From Crocinitomicaceae bacterium (GTDB taxonomy: Bacteria; Bacteroidota; Bacteroidia; Flavobacteriales_D; Crocinitomicaceae), in assembly GCA_021325675.1 (NCBI GenBank), contig JAJTCM010000002.1:62001-126000 (forward strand): a stretch of 64,000 bases of DNA, in the 5' to 3' direction. The notes below the pieces were generated by a model. It saw nothing but the letters and a program-made list of their open reading frames with translations, was not told the origin of the DNA and did not search any database. A program made the translations under genes and the position numbers. This document shows positions 35,565-44,579 of this stretch, piece after piece; positions within the stretch are counted from its first letter, which is position 1; each line of letters begins with the position of its first letter.

Positions 35565-36634
35565 CCCGGCAAATGCAGCACGCCACCGACCACATCGCGG
35601 CTGGCACCGGTCACCGAGCTCAGGCAATTGGCCGTATCTTCGAGATACAATGCACCTAAAAAAGCAAAAATGAGCGCTTCCTTGAACTCGATAATTTCCC
35701 TGGACGGAAGTACAATTTCTCCTTTAAAATAATGTTTGATCCGTTCGATCAGGAAAAGGTTCAGTGCGCCTCCGCCCGAAATCATCACTGATTGCAGCGC
35801 ATGACTGTTTAAAACCTGGGCGATTTGCACCGCTTCATGCTCAATCACTGTGCGCAGGTTGTTTTCGATGTCCTTGTCAAATTTCAACAGGGGATAAAAC
35901 GCTTGTTCCAGCCACTCTACGCCAAGCGATTTCGGCGGGGCTTCGCCATAATATTCAAGCTCATTGAGCATATCCAGCAGGAAAAAATTGATCTCTCCCG
36001 TGCGCGCCAATTCGCCGTTTTTATCGTATTCCATGCCCTTCACTTTTGCGAGCTTATTCAGCGGCAGGTTGCCCGGGCAAATGTCAAAAGCAATAATCTC
36101 CTTGTTCAGCTCAAAAGAAATATTGGCGATTCCCCCGATATTCAGGAAAGATTCTGCCTGGCCGCGAAAGAGGTGAAAATCCCCGATCGGGACTAAAGGC
36201 GCTCCTTGCCCGCCCATAATAACGTCCTTTGTTCGGTAATCGTTGATCACTTTCAGGCCGGTTTTCAAAGCGAGCGTGCTCCCGCAGCCGATCTGTACCG
36301 TTAATCCTTTTTCCGGCTGATGAAATATCGTTTGCCCGTGGGAAGCAATGGCGTCAATTTCTGATTTATCGATGCCGTTTTTAGCAATGAAGTCATTCAC
36401 GCATTCCGCATAAAAAGAACCGATCTCTTTATCCAGCAATAATAAATTGACGGATGAAACCTCCATCGCCTCGCGGATTTTCTCTGTTAATTCGCCCGTA
36501 TATTTATAGGTTTGAAATCCAATTAATTCGAAAGACCAGCCGCCTGGATCCGGGTGGGATAAACGCGTATATACGATATCCAGGCCGTCCAGCGAGGTCC
36601 CTGACATTAAGCCGATCAAATTGTAAGATTTCAT
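35561..36634 (-). CDS. anmK: anhydro-N-acetylmuramic acid kinase
   Basis: A 357-residue kinase of murein recycling that converts 1,6-anhydro-MurNAc to MurNAc-6-phosphate. N-terminal signature GLMSGTSLDGLDIVY; ASHGQTIFH and the NIGGIANIS nucleotide site follow, and SGGGALN lies near the end. Convergent overlap of four bases with the histidine kinase gene. Confidence 0.94.
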   Translation of the reverse strand: MKSYNLIGLMSGTSLDGLDIVYTRLSHPDPGGWSFELIGFQTYKYTGELTEKIREAMEVSSVNLLLLDKEIGSFYAECVNDFIAKNGIDKSEIDAIASHGQTIFHQPEKGLTVQIGCGSTLALKTGLKVINDYRTKDVIMGGQGAPLVPIGDFHLFRGQAESFLNIGGIANISFELNKEIIAFDICPGNLPLNKLAKVKGMEYDKNGELARTGEINFFLLDMLNELEYYGEAPPKSLGVEWLEQAFYPLLKFDKDIENNLRTVIEHEAVQIAQVLNSHALQSVMISGGGALNLFLIERIKHYFKGEIVLPSREIIEFKEALIFAFLGALYLEDTANCLSSVTGASRDVVGGVLHLPG

Positions 36635-36721
36635 AACGAAGTGTGAATAAAAGTGGAAAAATAAAATAATAAGATTAAATTTGCAACTAAATTAATGTGA
36701 AAACTAATTAAAAATTTAAAC

Positions 36722-37864
36722 ATGAACTTTGAATTAACCGAAGAACAATTGGCCGTACGTGACGCTGCAAGAGATTTTGCGCAAAACATTCTGAAACCGG
36801 GGGTAATCGAAAGAGACCGTGACCAGAAATTTCCGCACGAAGAGATCAAACAATTGGGTGAGCTTGGCTTTATGGGAATGATGGTTGATCCAAAATACGG
36901 CGGCGGCGGAATGGATACGATTTCATACGCATTAGCGATGGAAGAAATCTCCAAGATAGATGCTTCGGCTTCAGTTTGCATGTCTGTTAATAACTCATTG
37001 GTTTGCTGGGGATTGGAGAAATTCGGTTCCGAAGAGCAAAAACAAAAATACCTCGTTCCGCTTGCTACGGGTGAAAAAATCGGCGCTTTCTGTCTTTCTG
37101 AGCCGGAAGCCGGTTCCGATGCAACATCCCAGCGTACCACAGCAATCGACATGGGTGACCATTACCTGCTGAACGGAACTAAAAACTGGATTACGAACGG
37201 ATCAACTGCTTCCGTTTACCTGGTGATTGCCCAAACAAACGTTGAAGCAGGCCACCGCGGGATTAACGCTTTTATTATCGAGCGCGGCATGGAAGGCTTT
37301 ATCGTAGGCGCCAAAGAAGATAAATTAGGGATCCGCGGAAGTGATACGCACACGCTGATGTTCAACGACGTAAAAGTTCCGAAGGAAAACCGCATTGGCG
37401 AGGACGGCTTCGGCTTCAAATTTGCGATGAAAACCTTGTCCGGCGGCCGTATCGGAATTGCTTCCCAGGCTTTGGGAATTGCTTCCGGGGCCATGGAGCT
37501 GGCGGTTGCTTACTCCAAGGAGCGTAAAGCTTTCGGAAAAGAAATCAGCAAGCACCAGGCGATTGCTTTCAAAATTGCGGATATGGCAACTAACATCGAT
37601 GCTGCCCGCTTACTCGTTTGGAGAGCTGCCGCAGATAAAGATGCAGGAAGAAATTATGATCAGTCCGGCGCGATGGCGAAGCTTTTCGCTTCCCAGGTTG
37701 CGATGGATACAACTGTTGAAGCTGTTCAGGTTCATGGTGGTTACGGTTTCGTAAAAGAATACCACGTAGAGCGCCTGATGCGTGATGCTAAAATCACCCA
37801 GATCTACGAAGGAACTTCCGAAATCCAGAAAATCGTTATTTCAAGAAACGTATTGGCTGATTAA
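36722..37864 (+). CDS. acyl-CoA dehydrogenase
   Basis: 380 residues, the usual length for soluble FAD-dependent acyl-CoA dehydrogenases. Signatures: GAFCLSEPEAGSDATSQRTT and the C-terminal QVHGGYGFVKEYHVERLMRD. The catalytic base is the Glu of IYEGTSEIQ. Resembles short/medium-chain enzymes such as butyryl-CoA dehydrogenase. Divergent from anmK; followed by a terminator. Confidence 0.93.
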   Translation: MNFELTEEQLAVRDAARDFAQNILKPGVIERDRDQKFPHEEIKQLGELGFMGMMVDPKYGGGGMDTISYALAMEEISKIDASASVCMSVNNSLVCWGLEKFGSEEQKQKYLVPLATGEKIGAFCLSEPEAGSDATSQRTTAIDMGDHYLLNGTKNWITNGSTASVYLVIAQTNVEAGHRGINAFIIERGMEGFIVGAKEDKLGIRGSDTHTLMFNDVKVPKENRIGEDGFGFKFAMKTLSGGRIGIASQALGIASGAMELAVAYSKERKAFGKEISKHQAIAFKIADMATNIDAARLLVWRAAADKDAGRNYDQSGAMAKLFASQVAMDTTVEAVQVHGGYGFVKEYHVERLMRDAKITQIYEGTSEIQKIVISRNVLAD

Positions 37865-37889
37865 TCAGCTATCAAACTCATAATCAGAA

Positions 37890-37919
37890 AACTGTCTTCT
37901 CCGGGGGACAGTTTTTTTT
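37890..37919 (+). terminator. terminator of the acyl-CoA dehydrogenase gene
   Basis: ACTGTC (37891-37896) pairs with GACAGT (37907-37912), followed by eight T's. Confidence 0.8.
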
Positions 37920-38019
37920 GTTTTTACACATCCGGATTGACCTGGAATTCGTACTTTCGTATGATCACTGCTTTATCCTCCTTCAGGGCGGACATTCCGG
38001 AACTCAAATTTTTACACCC

Positions 38020-38550
38020 ATGAAAAAACTCCTCATACTCCTTTTCTTAGCCTGCACTGTAAGCAGCTTCGCCCAATCCATCCATTCCTACAAAGCCACG
38101 GACATCAACGGGAATACAGTAGATTTCGCAAAATTCAAAGGCAAAAAGCTGCTGATCGTCAACACGGCTTCCGAATGCGGATACACCCCGCAATATGAAG
38201 ATTTAGAAAAGCTGCACAAGGAATACAAGGATAAAGGATTAGTAATCGTTGGTTTCCCCTGTAATGATTTTGGCGCACAGGAACCCGGAACTGAAAAGGA
38301 AATTGCCGCTTTTTGCCAGAAAAACTATGGTGTCACTTTCCTGATGATGTCAAAAATTTCCGTTAAAGGGGATGACAAAGCGCCTATTTACAGTTTCCTG
38401 ACTGAAAAGGAGAAAAACGGGCTCGAAGATTCCGAAGTTAAATGGAATTTCCAGAAATACCTGCTCGATGAGAACGGAAAACTGGTGAAGCACCTCTCTT
38501 CAAAAGTCAAACCGCTCAGCCCTGAAATCACGGAATGGATCGGAAAATAA
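38020..38550 (+). CDS. glutathione peroxidase-like thiol peroxidase, exported
   Basis: 176 residues from the ATG at 38020, which opens a signal peptide (MKKLLILLFLACTVSSFAQ). An upstream in-frame start (37918) is rejected because it precedes the signal peptide and overlaps no domain. The peroxidatic Cys is in NTASECGYTPQYEDLE, and FPCNDFGAQEPG and KWNFQKYL supply the Gln and Trp/Asn of the GPx tetrad. A second Cys in FPC allows thioredoxin-type recycling. Probably periplasmic. Confidence 0.88.
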   Translation: MKKLLILLFLACTVSSFAQSIHSYKATDINGNTVDFAKFKGKKLLIVNTASECGYTPQYEDLEKLHKEYKDKGLVIVGFPCNDFGAQEPGTEKEIAAFCQKNYGVTFLMMSKISVKGDDKAPIYSFLTEKEKNGLEDSEVKWNFQKYLLDENGKLVKHLSSKVKPLSPEITEWIGK

Positions 38551-38976
38551 GCTTGTTTTCCTAATGTGAACAAATTGTTAAGGTTCTGCGGACGCTTTTC
38601 GGATTCCACGGACTTAAATCTCGTCTCTTTTTTATTCCGGGCGGACTTATTTTTTTGAGCCCCGCCGGTTTTGAAGAATGCTTCACCCCGGATTTGTGTA
38701 AAAATTCAAGCTCAATTGTAAATATTTAATTTACAACAATATAATTAAAACTTACACTAAACTTATGAACCTTTTCCGGACAAAAATGTACGGCTTCAAA
38801 ATAAAGCGCGTATTTAAACAATATATAATGGAATCATTAAAATAAACGAAGCATACACATCAGACAAAAAAATTTCACTTTTTGAAAAAACTAACCATCT
38901 AAATTTGAACTTTTAAAACTTTTCATGTATGTTTGTGGAGAAAATTGTAAAACAATAAAATTTAAATTTTAAAGTA
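38551..38976. other. 426-base intergenic region before the exb operon
   Basis: AT-rich in its second half. Apart from the promoter at 38904-38935, no open frame of convincing size, RNA gene or strong hairpin was seen. The length of the leader suggests additional regulation. Confidence 0.5.
38904..38935 (+). promoter_or_regulatory. Bacteroidota-type promoter of the exbB-tonB cluster
   Basis: TTTG (38904-38907), a 20-base spacer, then TATGTTTG (38928-38935) match the -33 TTTG and -7 TAnnTTTG consensus of primary sigma factors in this phylum. The start of transcription would fall near 38942, about 35 bases before exbB. Confidence 0.75.
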
Positions 38977-39783
38977 ATGAGCACAAAACAAAAGACATCA
39001 GGTGGATTTACCTCCTTAATGGCATCAATTGCTATCGTAATTTCATTAGTAATCGGTATTGTAGTTTACAAATACGTTTTCGGTGATCCGGGAAATTTCG
39101 TAGACAATGACCCAAATGGGGAGCCTTTGGAAGGTAATTTCATGGGAATCATCTATAAAGGGGGTATCATCGTACCTGTCCTGGTTGCAATGAACATTAT
39201 CGTAATTATTTTCTCTATTGAGCGTTTCATTACTTTGTCCCGCGCAAAAGGACGTGGAAGCATCGACAAATTCGTTGAAAAAATCCGCGTAATGCTGGAA
39301 AACAAACAAGTACACGAAGCAATCGAAGCTTGTGACAGACAAAGAGGCTCATTGGCTAACGTTGTTCGCGCCGGTTTGGAGAAATACGAGCACATAGGGA
39401 ACGATACAACTATGACGAAAGAGCAAAAAGTGGAAACGTTGAAAAAAGAGCTGGAAGAAGCTACTTCCCTTGAGCTGCCAATGTTGTCCAAAAACTTAGG
39501 TGTATTGTCTACAAGTGCTTCCGTTGCTACTTTGATCGGTCTGATCGGTACGGTATTAGGTATGATCCGTGCATTTGCCGCGATGTCCCACGGTACTCCT
39601 GATACGTCCGCACTTGCAACAGGTATCTCCGAGGCCTTGATCAACACGGCATTTGGTATCTTCGCATCTACAATGGCGATTATCCTTTACAACTTCTTCT
39701 CTACGAAGATCGATGCTATGACTTACAGCATGGATGAAGCAGGGTTCTCTATTGTTCAGGACTTTACTGCAAAGCACAAGTAA
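38977..39783 (+). CDS. exbB: MotA/TolQ/ExbB proton channel protein
   Basis: 268 residues with three membrane helices: one near residues 14-30, one near 53-73 and the C-terminal pair region TSASVATLIGLIGTVLGMIR and GISEALINTAFGIFASTMAI. Forms the channel that energises TonB with the proton motive force. First gene of the exbB-exbD-exbD-tonB-tonB cluster. Confidence 0.93.
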   Translation: MSTKQKTSGGFTSLMASIAIVISLVIGIVVYKYVFGDPGNFVDNDPNGEPLEGNFMGIIYKGGIIVPVLVAMNIIVIIFSIERFITLSRAKGRGSIDKFVEKIRVMLENKQVHEAIEACDRQRGSLANVVRAGLEKYEHIGNDTTMTKEQKVETLKKELEEATSLELPMLSKNLGVLSTSASVATLIGLIGTVLGMIRAFAAMSHGTPDTSALATGISEALINTAFGIFASTMAIILYNFFSTKIDAMTYSMDEAGFSIVQDFTAKHK

Positions 39784-39872
39784 GAACTTTTCGTCAGCTG
39801 ACGAAGGTTAAGCAAACGGTAAACCCGTTTGGTAAATTCATTAGTTAATCGAATTTAAAACAGAAATTAGTA

Positions 39873-40535
39873 ATGCCAAAAATCAAAATACCAAAGAATT
39901 CGCCATCCATAGACATGACGCCGATGGTTGACCTGGCATTCCTGCTTGTGACTTTCTTTATGCTTGCGGCCAATTTCCGTTCCAATGAACCGGTAGACGT
40001 GGAAACGCCTTCCAGTATCAGTGACAAGATCATCCCGGACAACGTCCTGCTGGTGACCATTGATAAAGGAGGACGCGTGTTCATGAACCTCACCGACCCG
40101 GAGGCGCGTAAAGAAATGCTGCAAAACATGATGGGAAAATACAAAGTCGGCTTAAATGAAGAACAGATTGAAATGTTCAGCTTTATGACCAGCTTTGGAT
40201 GTACCATGCAGGAATTACCGCAATACCTCAATATGTCCGGCGAAGAGCGTAAACGCTTTGAAACGAAGGGAATTCCCACCGATTCAACGAACAACCAGCT
40301 GAAAGACTGGATCTTCTACGGAAACATTGCAGCCTTAAATTCCGGTAAAACGGCGTTTGAAGAAGCCAAACTGAAAGGCGAAAGCCCGGACCCGAACGAC
40401 TTCAAGCCTAAGTTTACTTTAAAAGTAGACGGTAAAGCAGTTTATGTTCATGCCAAGAATGTAATTGACATCTTTAGGGATTTACATTTGAACAACTTGA
40501 ATTTTATTACATCATTGGAGCAGGCTCCAAATTAA
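39873..40535 (+). CDS. exbD: ExbD/TolR biopolymer transport protein, first copy
   Basis: 220 residues, longer than the classic ~140. The N-terminal membrane helix carries the conserved aspartate: SIDMTPMVDLAFLLVTFFML. The periplasmic part is enlarged by an insertion (about residues 75-150). Lies 89 bases after exbB; pairs with ExbB and TonB. Confidence 0.92.
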   Translation: MPKIKIPKNSPSIDMTPMVDLAFLLVTFFMLAANFRSNEPVDVETPSSISDKIIPDNVLLVTIDKGGRVFMNLTDPEARKEMLQNMMGKYKVGLNEEQIEMFSFMTSFGCTMQELPQYLNMSGEERKRFETKGIPTDSTNNQLKDWIFYGNIAALNSGKTAFEEAKLKGESPDPNDFKPKFTLKVDGKAVYVHAKNVIDIFRDLHLNNLNFITSLEQAPN

Positions 40536-40548
40536 AAATTACTGACAA

Positions 40549-41190
40549 ATGGCAGAAATAGCAGAAGGTGGCGGCGGCGGCGGCCACAAAGGAGGTAAAA
40601 AAAGGGCGAAGAAAAGCTCTACCCGCGTCGATATGACGCCGATGGTGGATTTGGCCTTCCTCTTATTGACTTTCTTCGTCTTGACATCTACATTCAGCAA
40701 GCCTAAGGTAATGAGTTTGGTATATCCTGCAAAACCGGATCCGAATGATCCTGCAGTTGATCAGCCAAAAATCAATAATGCAATTACCTTCTTATTGTCT
40801 GAAGATAAAATCTTTTATTACCAGGACCAGTTTTACCCTGCGGACAAACCCGGACCAAACGGACCGACTGTTTTGGAGGAAACGAATTTCGGGCCTAACG
40901 GGCTGCGCAAGCTGCTCGCTGACCGCAATGCTTACGTATTGCAAAGGAAAGAAGGACTGGATGAAAAGTTAAAAAAGAAACAAATTCAGGACACCACTTA
41001 CGAGCGCTTGATGATTGATTACAAAAAGCATAAAGAAGCCCTTAAAGTCCTGATTAAAACAGATAGCAAAGCAACTTGTAAAAACTTCATCGATCTGATT
41101 GATGAGCTGAAGATTGCCCAGATTGGTGTTATCGCACCTGTAGACCTGACGAAATCTGAAGAAGAGTTGATGAATGCTAAACTTAAATAA
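40549..41190 (+). CDS. exbD: ExbD/TolR biopolymer transport protein, second copy
   Basis: 213 residues. Starts with a Gly/Lys-rich cytosolic tail (EGGGGGGHKGGKKRAKKSST), then the helix DMTPMVDLAFLLLTFFVLT with the same channel aspartate as copy one. The periplasmic domain is again extended and charged. Thirteen bases after the first exbD; the two may form heteromeric complexes. Confidence 0.92.
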   Translation: MAEIAEGGGGGGHKGGKKRAKKSSTRVDMTPMVDLAFLLLTFFVLTSTFSKPKVMSLVYPAKPDPNDPAVDQPKINNAITFLLSEDKIFYYQDQFYPADKPGPNGPTVLEETNFGPNGLRKLLADRNAYVLQRKEGLDEKLKKKQIQDTTYERLMIDYKKHKEALKVLIKTDSKATCKNFIDLIDELKIAQIGVIAPVDLTKSEEELMNAKLK

Positions 41191-41199
41191 TTTAAAGTT

Positions 41200-42054
41200 A
41201 TGGAAGTAATTTTAGGAATTGTCGCACTGATTGCCGGGGTATCGTTATACGACTACTTCACGGCGAGAAGGTGGCAGCAGGTAACTTCGGTACAAAGAAA
41301 CGAAATCGTTTTTGAGAACCGTAATCAGCAGTACGGCGCATACACGCTGCGTAAGAACTATGACAAGAACATGGTGATTATTATGGCGAGTGTTGCTGTA
41401 GGGATCGGCCTGGCTTTCGGAACATTCTGGTATATCAAAAATATGCCTGAAGAAGTTGTCGAACCGCCAAAAATCGATCAGCAAACCTTTGCAATCCCGG
41501 CACCACCGGAAGAAGAGGTTCCACCACCACCAAAAGAAGAGCTTCCTCCACCGGAAGAAAGAACAGTAGCTTTCCTACCTCCTGTTGTTGTGGATATTCC
41601 CGTTGAAGACGAGATTCCGCCGCAGGAAGAAATGGAAGATACCAAAGCAGATACGAAGACCAACGAAACAGACAATGTAAGCTGGGAAGCGCCTGTAGTA
41701 GGTGAAGAGAAGAAACCTGAAGTGGTTGAGAAAAAAGAAGAAGAAGTTTTAACGTTCGTTGATGAAGAAGCCCAGTTTAACGGGAACATGAACGAATACA
41801 TTGTTAAAAAACTCGTTTACCCGCAAACAGCGATTGAAATGGGCTTATCCGGTAAATGCTACCTGAAGTTCATCGTAAATGCTGACGGATCAGTTACCAA
41901 CGTATCTGTTGTCCGTGGAGTTCCTGACTGCCCTGAGTGTGACAAGGAAGCCGTGCGTGTAATTAAGTCTATGCCAAACTGGAAGCCAGGAAAAATGAAT
42001 GGTAAAGCTGTTCGTACCTGGCTGCAAATTCCGATCAACTTTACTTTGCAATAA
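41200..42054 (+). CDS. tonB: TonB-like energy transducer, first copy
   Basis: 284 residues. An N-terminal hydrophobic segment (MEVILGIVALIAGVSLYDYF) and a second helix (about residues 66-84) precede a Pro/Glu-rich stretch and the C-terminal TonB domain (YIVKKLVYPQTAIEMGLSGK to MNGKAVRTWLQIPINFTL). Transmits ExbBD energy to outer membrane transporters. Ends in a terminator-like hairpin. Confidence 0.92.
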   Translation: MEVILGIVALIAGVSLYDYFTARRWQQVTSVQRNEIVFENRNQQYGAYTLRKNYDKNMVIIMASVAVGIGLAFGTFWYIKNMPEEVVEPPKIDQQTFAIPAPPEEEVPPPPKEELPPPEERTVAFLPPVVVDIPVEDEIPPQEEMEDTKADTKTNETDNVSWEAPVVGEEKKPEVVEKKEEEVLTFVDEEAQFNGNMNEYIVKKLVYPQTAIEMGLSGKCYLKFIVNADGSVTNVSVVRGVPDCPECDKEAVRVIKSMPNWKPGKMNGKAVRTWLQIPINFTLQ

Positions 42055-42062
42055 AACCAATA

Positions 42063-42084
42063 AGCGTTCTTTTGAACGTTTTGC
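42063..42084 (+). terminator. hairpin after the first tonB
   Basis: CGTTC (42065-42069) and GAACG (42074-42078) enclose TTTT and are followed by TTTT. A short stem, so termination may be partial and could set the ratio of the two tonB genes. Confidence 0.5.
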
Positions 42085-42139
42085 AAAGTAGGTTGTATAA
42101 AAACCTGATAAGTACTGGTTAACACCGGGAACCCTGCCC

Positions 42140-42263
42140 TCCGTTCCGATTGGACGGCAGGTTTCCCGAATCGGTTGTAGTTGCTCAGTCAGTGTCAAGC
42201 AGGCCAATCTAAATTGGTAAAATGCCCAAAAACAAAAAATGAATAGAGGACGATCCGTCGTCC
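42140..42263 (+). other. structured spacer between the tonB genes
   Basis: The 267-base gap holds CCTGCC...GGCAGG (about 42136-42163) and GGACGA-TCCG-TCGTCC (42248-42263), the second a perfect six-bp tetraloop hairpin. No reading frame with a credible start is seen. It may encode an attenuator or small RNA. Confidence 0.35.
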
Positions 42264-42321
42264 CCGAATTCAGGCATGCTATGTGAGCTAGAGTGAATTA
42301 TTAACCTTAAATTGTAGTGTT

Positions 42322-43185
42322 ATGGAAGTAATCTTAGGAATTGTCTTTCTCATAGCTGGAGTATCGTTATACGACTACTTCACCTCCAAGAGATGGCAGC
42401 AGGTAACATCGGTTGAACGAAACGAAATTGTTTTTGAAAACCGCAACAGGAAGTACGGCGCTTATGTTTTACGGCGCGATTACGACAAAAGCATGGTGTA
42501 TATCATGGCTGGCGTTTTAGTCACCTTTGGAATAGGATTCGGGTCTTTTATTTATGCCCGCTCCCTCCCGGACGAAACAATCAGTCTCCCAAAAAACGAC
42601 ATCACAACAACTATTGAAACCCTTGATGACAAAGAGGAAGAAATTGTTGAGCCACCAGTGAAGGAAGAAGTCGTTGAGCCCCTGACAAAAACAACAGCAT
42701 TTGTAGAGCCGGTTGTAACAGATGACGACAAACTGGTAACCGAGCTGCCGGTTGACGGTGAAATCGATGACAAAAACATCGACACAAAAAACCGGGACGG
42801 CGAGGAAATCGTTTGGACGCTTCCAGATGATAAAGATCCTATAGACAAAGTTATCGAGAAGGATGACGATGACAAAATTATTCCCTGGGTGGATGAGGAA
42901 GCCACATTCAAAGGAAGCATCAACGAATATATTGTCAAAAAGCTGGTTTATCCGCCAATTGCAATTGAAACGGGTGCGCAGGGAAAATGCTACCTGAAGT
43001 TTGTGGTCAACACAGACGGTACCGTTTCCAATGTAGCAGTTGAGCGCGGAGTGCCGGATTGCCCGGAGTGTGACGCAGAAGCTATTCGTGTGATCCGCTC
43101 CATGTCAGGCTGGAAACCGGCAAAACATAACGGCAAGCTCGTCCGCAGCTGGATGACCATACCGATTAACTTTACTTTAGAATAA
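42322..43185 (+). CDS. tonB: TonB-like energy transducer, second copy
   Basis: 287 residues, a paralogue of the preceding gene. The first ~60 residues are nearly identical (MEVILGIVFLIAGVSLYDYF), and the two genes remain alike at the DNA level over the first 120 bases. The Pro-rich spacer is replaced by an Asp/Lys-rich one. The C-terminal TonB domain matches (KLVYPPIAIETGAQGKCYLK). Probably a recent tandem duplication with divergent linker, possibly serving different receptors. Confidence 0.92.
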   Translation: MEVILGIVFLIAGVSLYDYFTSKRWQQVTSVERNEIVFENRNRKYGAYVLRRDYDKSMVYIMAGVLVTFGIGFGSFIYARSLPDETISLPKNDITTTIETLDDKEEEIVEPPVKEEVVEPLTKTTAFVEPVVTDDDKLVTELPVDGEIDDKNIDTKNRDGEEIVWTLPDDKDPIDKVIEKDDDDKIIPWVDEEATFKGSINEYIVKKLVYPPIAIETGAQGKCYLKFVVNTDGTVSNVAVERGVPDCPECDAEAIRVIRSMSGWKPAKHNGKLVRSWMTIPINFTLE

Positions 43186-43255
43186 AATTTACATTTTTAA
43201 GCTTCACAGTTCATGGCCTTTAGAATAAGCTGAGCGAAGAAGTTATATTTTCAGG

Positions 43256-43290
43256 ATCCCCGATTGAACATTCTTTTGGGGATTTTTTTT
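43256..43290 (+). terminator. terminator of the exb-tonB cluster
   Basis: ATCCCC (43256-43261) pairs with GGGGAT (43278-43283), followed by an eight-T run. Confidence 0.85.
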
Positions 43291-43301
43291 AACTTTATAC
43301 G

Positions 43302-43511
43302 ATGAAACAGATTTCTGTCTTGCTAGCGTCTTTCAGCGTGGTCATGTGCCTGGTACTCTCCTATTTCCTGATCTTTACCGAATTGATGCGTGATCGCTTA
43401 TATGGGACCAACCGCCAGATTTTGGTTGCAATCCTCCTTTTTTATTGTGTTTTCCGGATTTTCCGCATCTATAAACTGATTAAAAACAAACAAAATGAAC
43501 CTGAAGTATAA
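43302..43511 (+). CDS. small two-helix membrane protein
   Basis: 69 residues with two hydrophobic segments (about 5-27 and 41-58) and a charged tail KLIKNKQNEPEV. The 3' end overlaps the PstS-like gene by 17 bases, so the two are probably co-translated. Small proteins of this kind recur in the tonB clusters of Bacteroidota. Function unknown. Confidence 0.7.
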   Translation: MKQISVLLASFSVVMCLVLSYFLIFTELMRDRLYGTNRQILVAILLFYCVFRIFRIYKLIKNKQNEPEV

Positions 43512-44418
43512 AATAGCGCTGAGCTTCATTCCGCTGTTTGCTTTTTACGCCTGCAACTCGAATGATAACCCGCTGGCGTACCAAACAGACACCCACGGAC
43601 GGGGAAAAGCAACCGTTCTCATTGAAGAATCGTTCAAAAAGCTCTTCGATACGAGTATCTACACCTTCGAAAGCCAGTTTCCGAAAGCTGATATCATGCC
43701 GAAATATATGGCTGAAAGCAAAATCATTGAGGACTTCTTCAATAATAAGGCTAAGACGATCGTCATTTCACGTGATTTTACCAAAGAGGAAAAAGCGATT
43801 CTCAAAAAGAAAAACGTTGAGGTCAGAAGTGACAAAGTGGCAATTGATGCGATTGCAATTATCATTAACCCGGCCAACAAAGACACGCTGATGACAGTCG
43901 ACCAGCTGAAGGCAATCCTTACGGGCAAACAACCGACATGGAAAAGCTTGGGCACAAAAATCAACGTAGTATACGACCAGGCAAACTCGGCCAATTTCAA
44001 TTACCTGAAAGAATATGTCGGGAAAGAAGAAATGAACAAGGAACTTTTCGCAGTGAATTCCAACGAAGAAGTGATCAGCTATGTCAAGAAAAACCCGTCT
44101 GCCATGGGCGTGATCGGCCTCAACTGGATCAGTGACCAGGATGACTTCGATGTGCTGGATTTCCTCGACGGGATCAAGGTTGTGGCCTTAGCCGAAGAAG
44201 AAAACGGCAAATATTTCCAGCCTTACGCCGGGTTTATGTATACAAAGGAATATCCGCTGACACGGGATATCTGGATAATCAACAAAGGAAGAAAAGCAGG
44301 CCTGCACACCGGCTTTGTACTTTTTATGATCAGTGAAACCGGTCAGACCATCGTGCAAAAATCATCGCTTGTTCCAGCCAACGCCCCGGTGCGTCTTATT
44401 CAAATGACAACAGAATAG
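43495..44418 (+). CDS. PstS-like phosphate-binding lipoprotein
   Basis: 307 residues with a lipoprotein signal (MNLKYKIALSFIPLFAFYAC, Cys about 20). The body follows the PstS/PBP-like pattern: GKATVLIEESFKKLFDTSIY, KTIVISRDFTKEEKAIL, MTVDQLKAILTGKQPTWKSL and NEEVISYVKKNPSAMGVIGL. A TonB-cluster location suggests it captures substrate after outer-membrane uptake, or acts as a phosphate-type sensor. Confidence 0.8.
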   Translation: MNLKYKIALSFIPLFAFYACNSNDNPLAYQTDTHGRGKATVLIEESFKKLFDTSIYTFESQFPKADIMPKYMAESKIIEDFFNNKAKTIVISRDFTKEEKAILKKKNVEVRSDKVAIDAIAIIINPANKDTLMTVDQLKAILTGKQPTWKSLGTKINVVYDQANSANFNYLKEYVGKEEMNKELFAVNSNEEVISYVKKNPSAMGVIGLNWISDQDDFDVLDFLDGIKVVALAEEENGKYFQPYAGFMYTKEYPLTRDIWIINKGRKAGLHTGFVLFMISETGQTIVQKSSLVPANAPVRLIQMTTE

Positions 44419-44579
44419 TTAAGCTTAACTTTCATCAGCTGATCGGATATCTTTTGATAGAAGATGCTTATATTTGTGCGCCCTTAAGAAAAAATAACAA
44501 CTTTCAGGCCCTGTTCCAAATTTTCGGCAAGGCTTTTGCATAGGGTGATAGTAACAACAAAACAGTAAAAATAAAGACA

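Noticed and set aside
37918-38019. Upstream start for the glutathione peroxidase
   Set aside because: It would place 34 residues before a clear signal peptide.
42140-42263. tRNA gene between the tonB copies
   Set aside because: Hairpins are present, but no cloverleaf with TTC-loop or acceptor stem can be formed.
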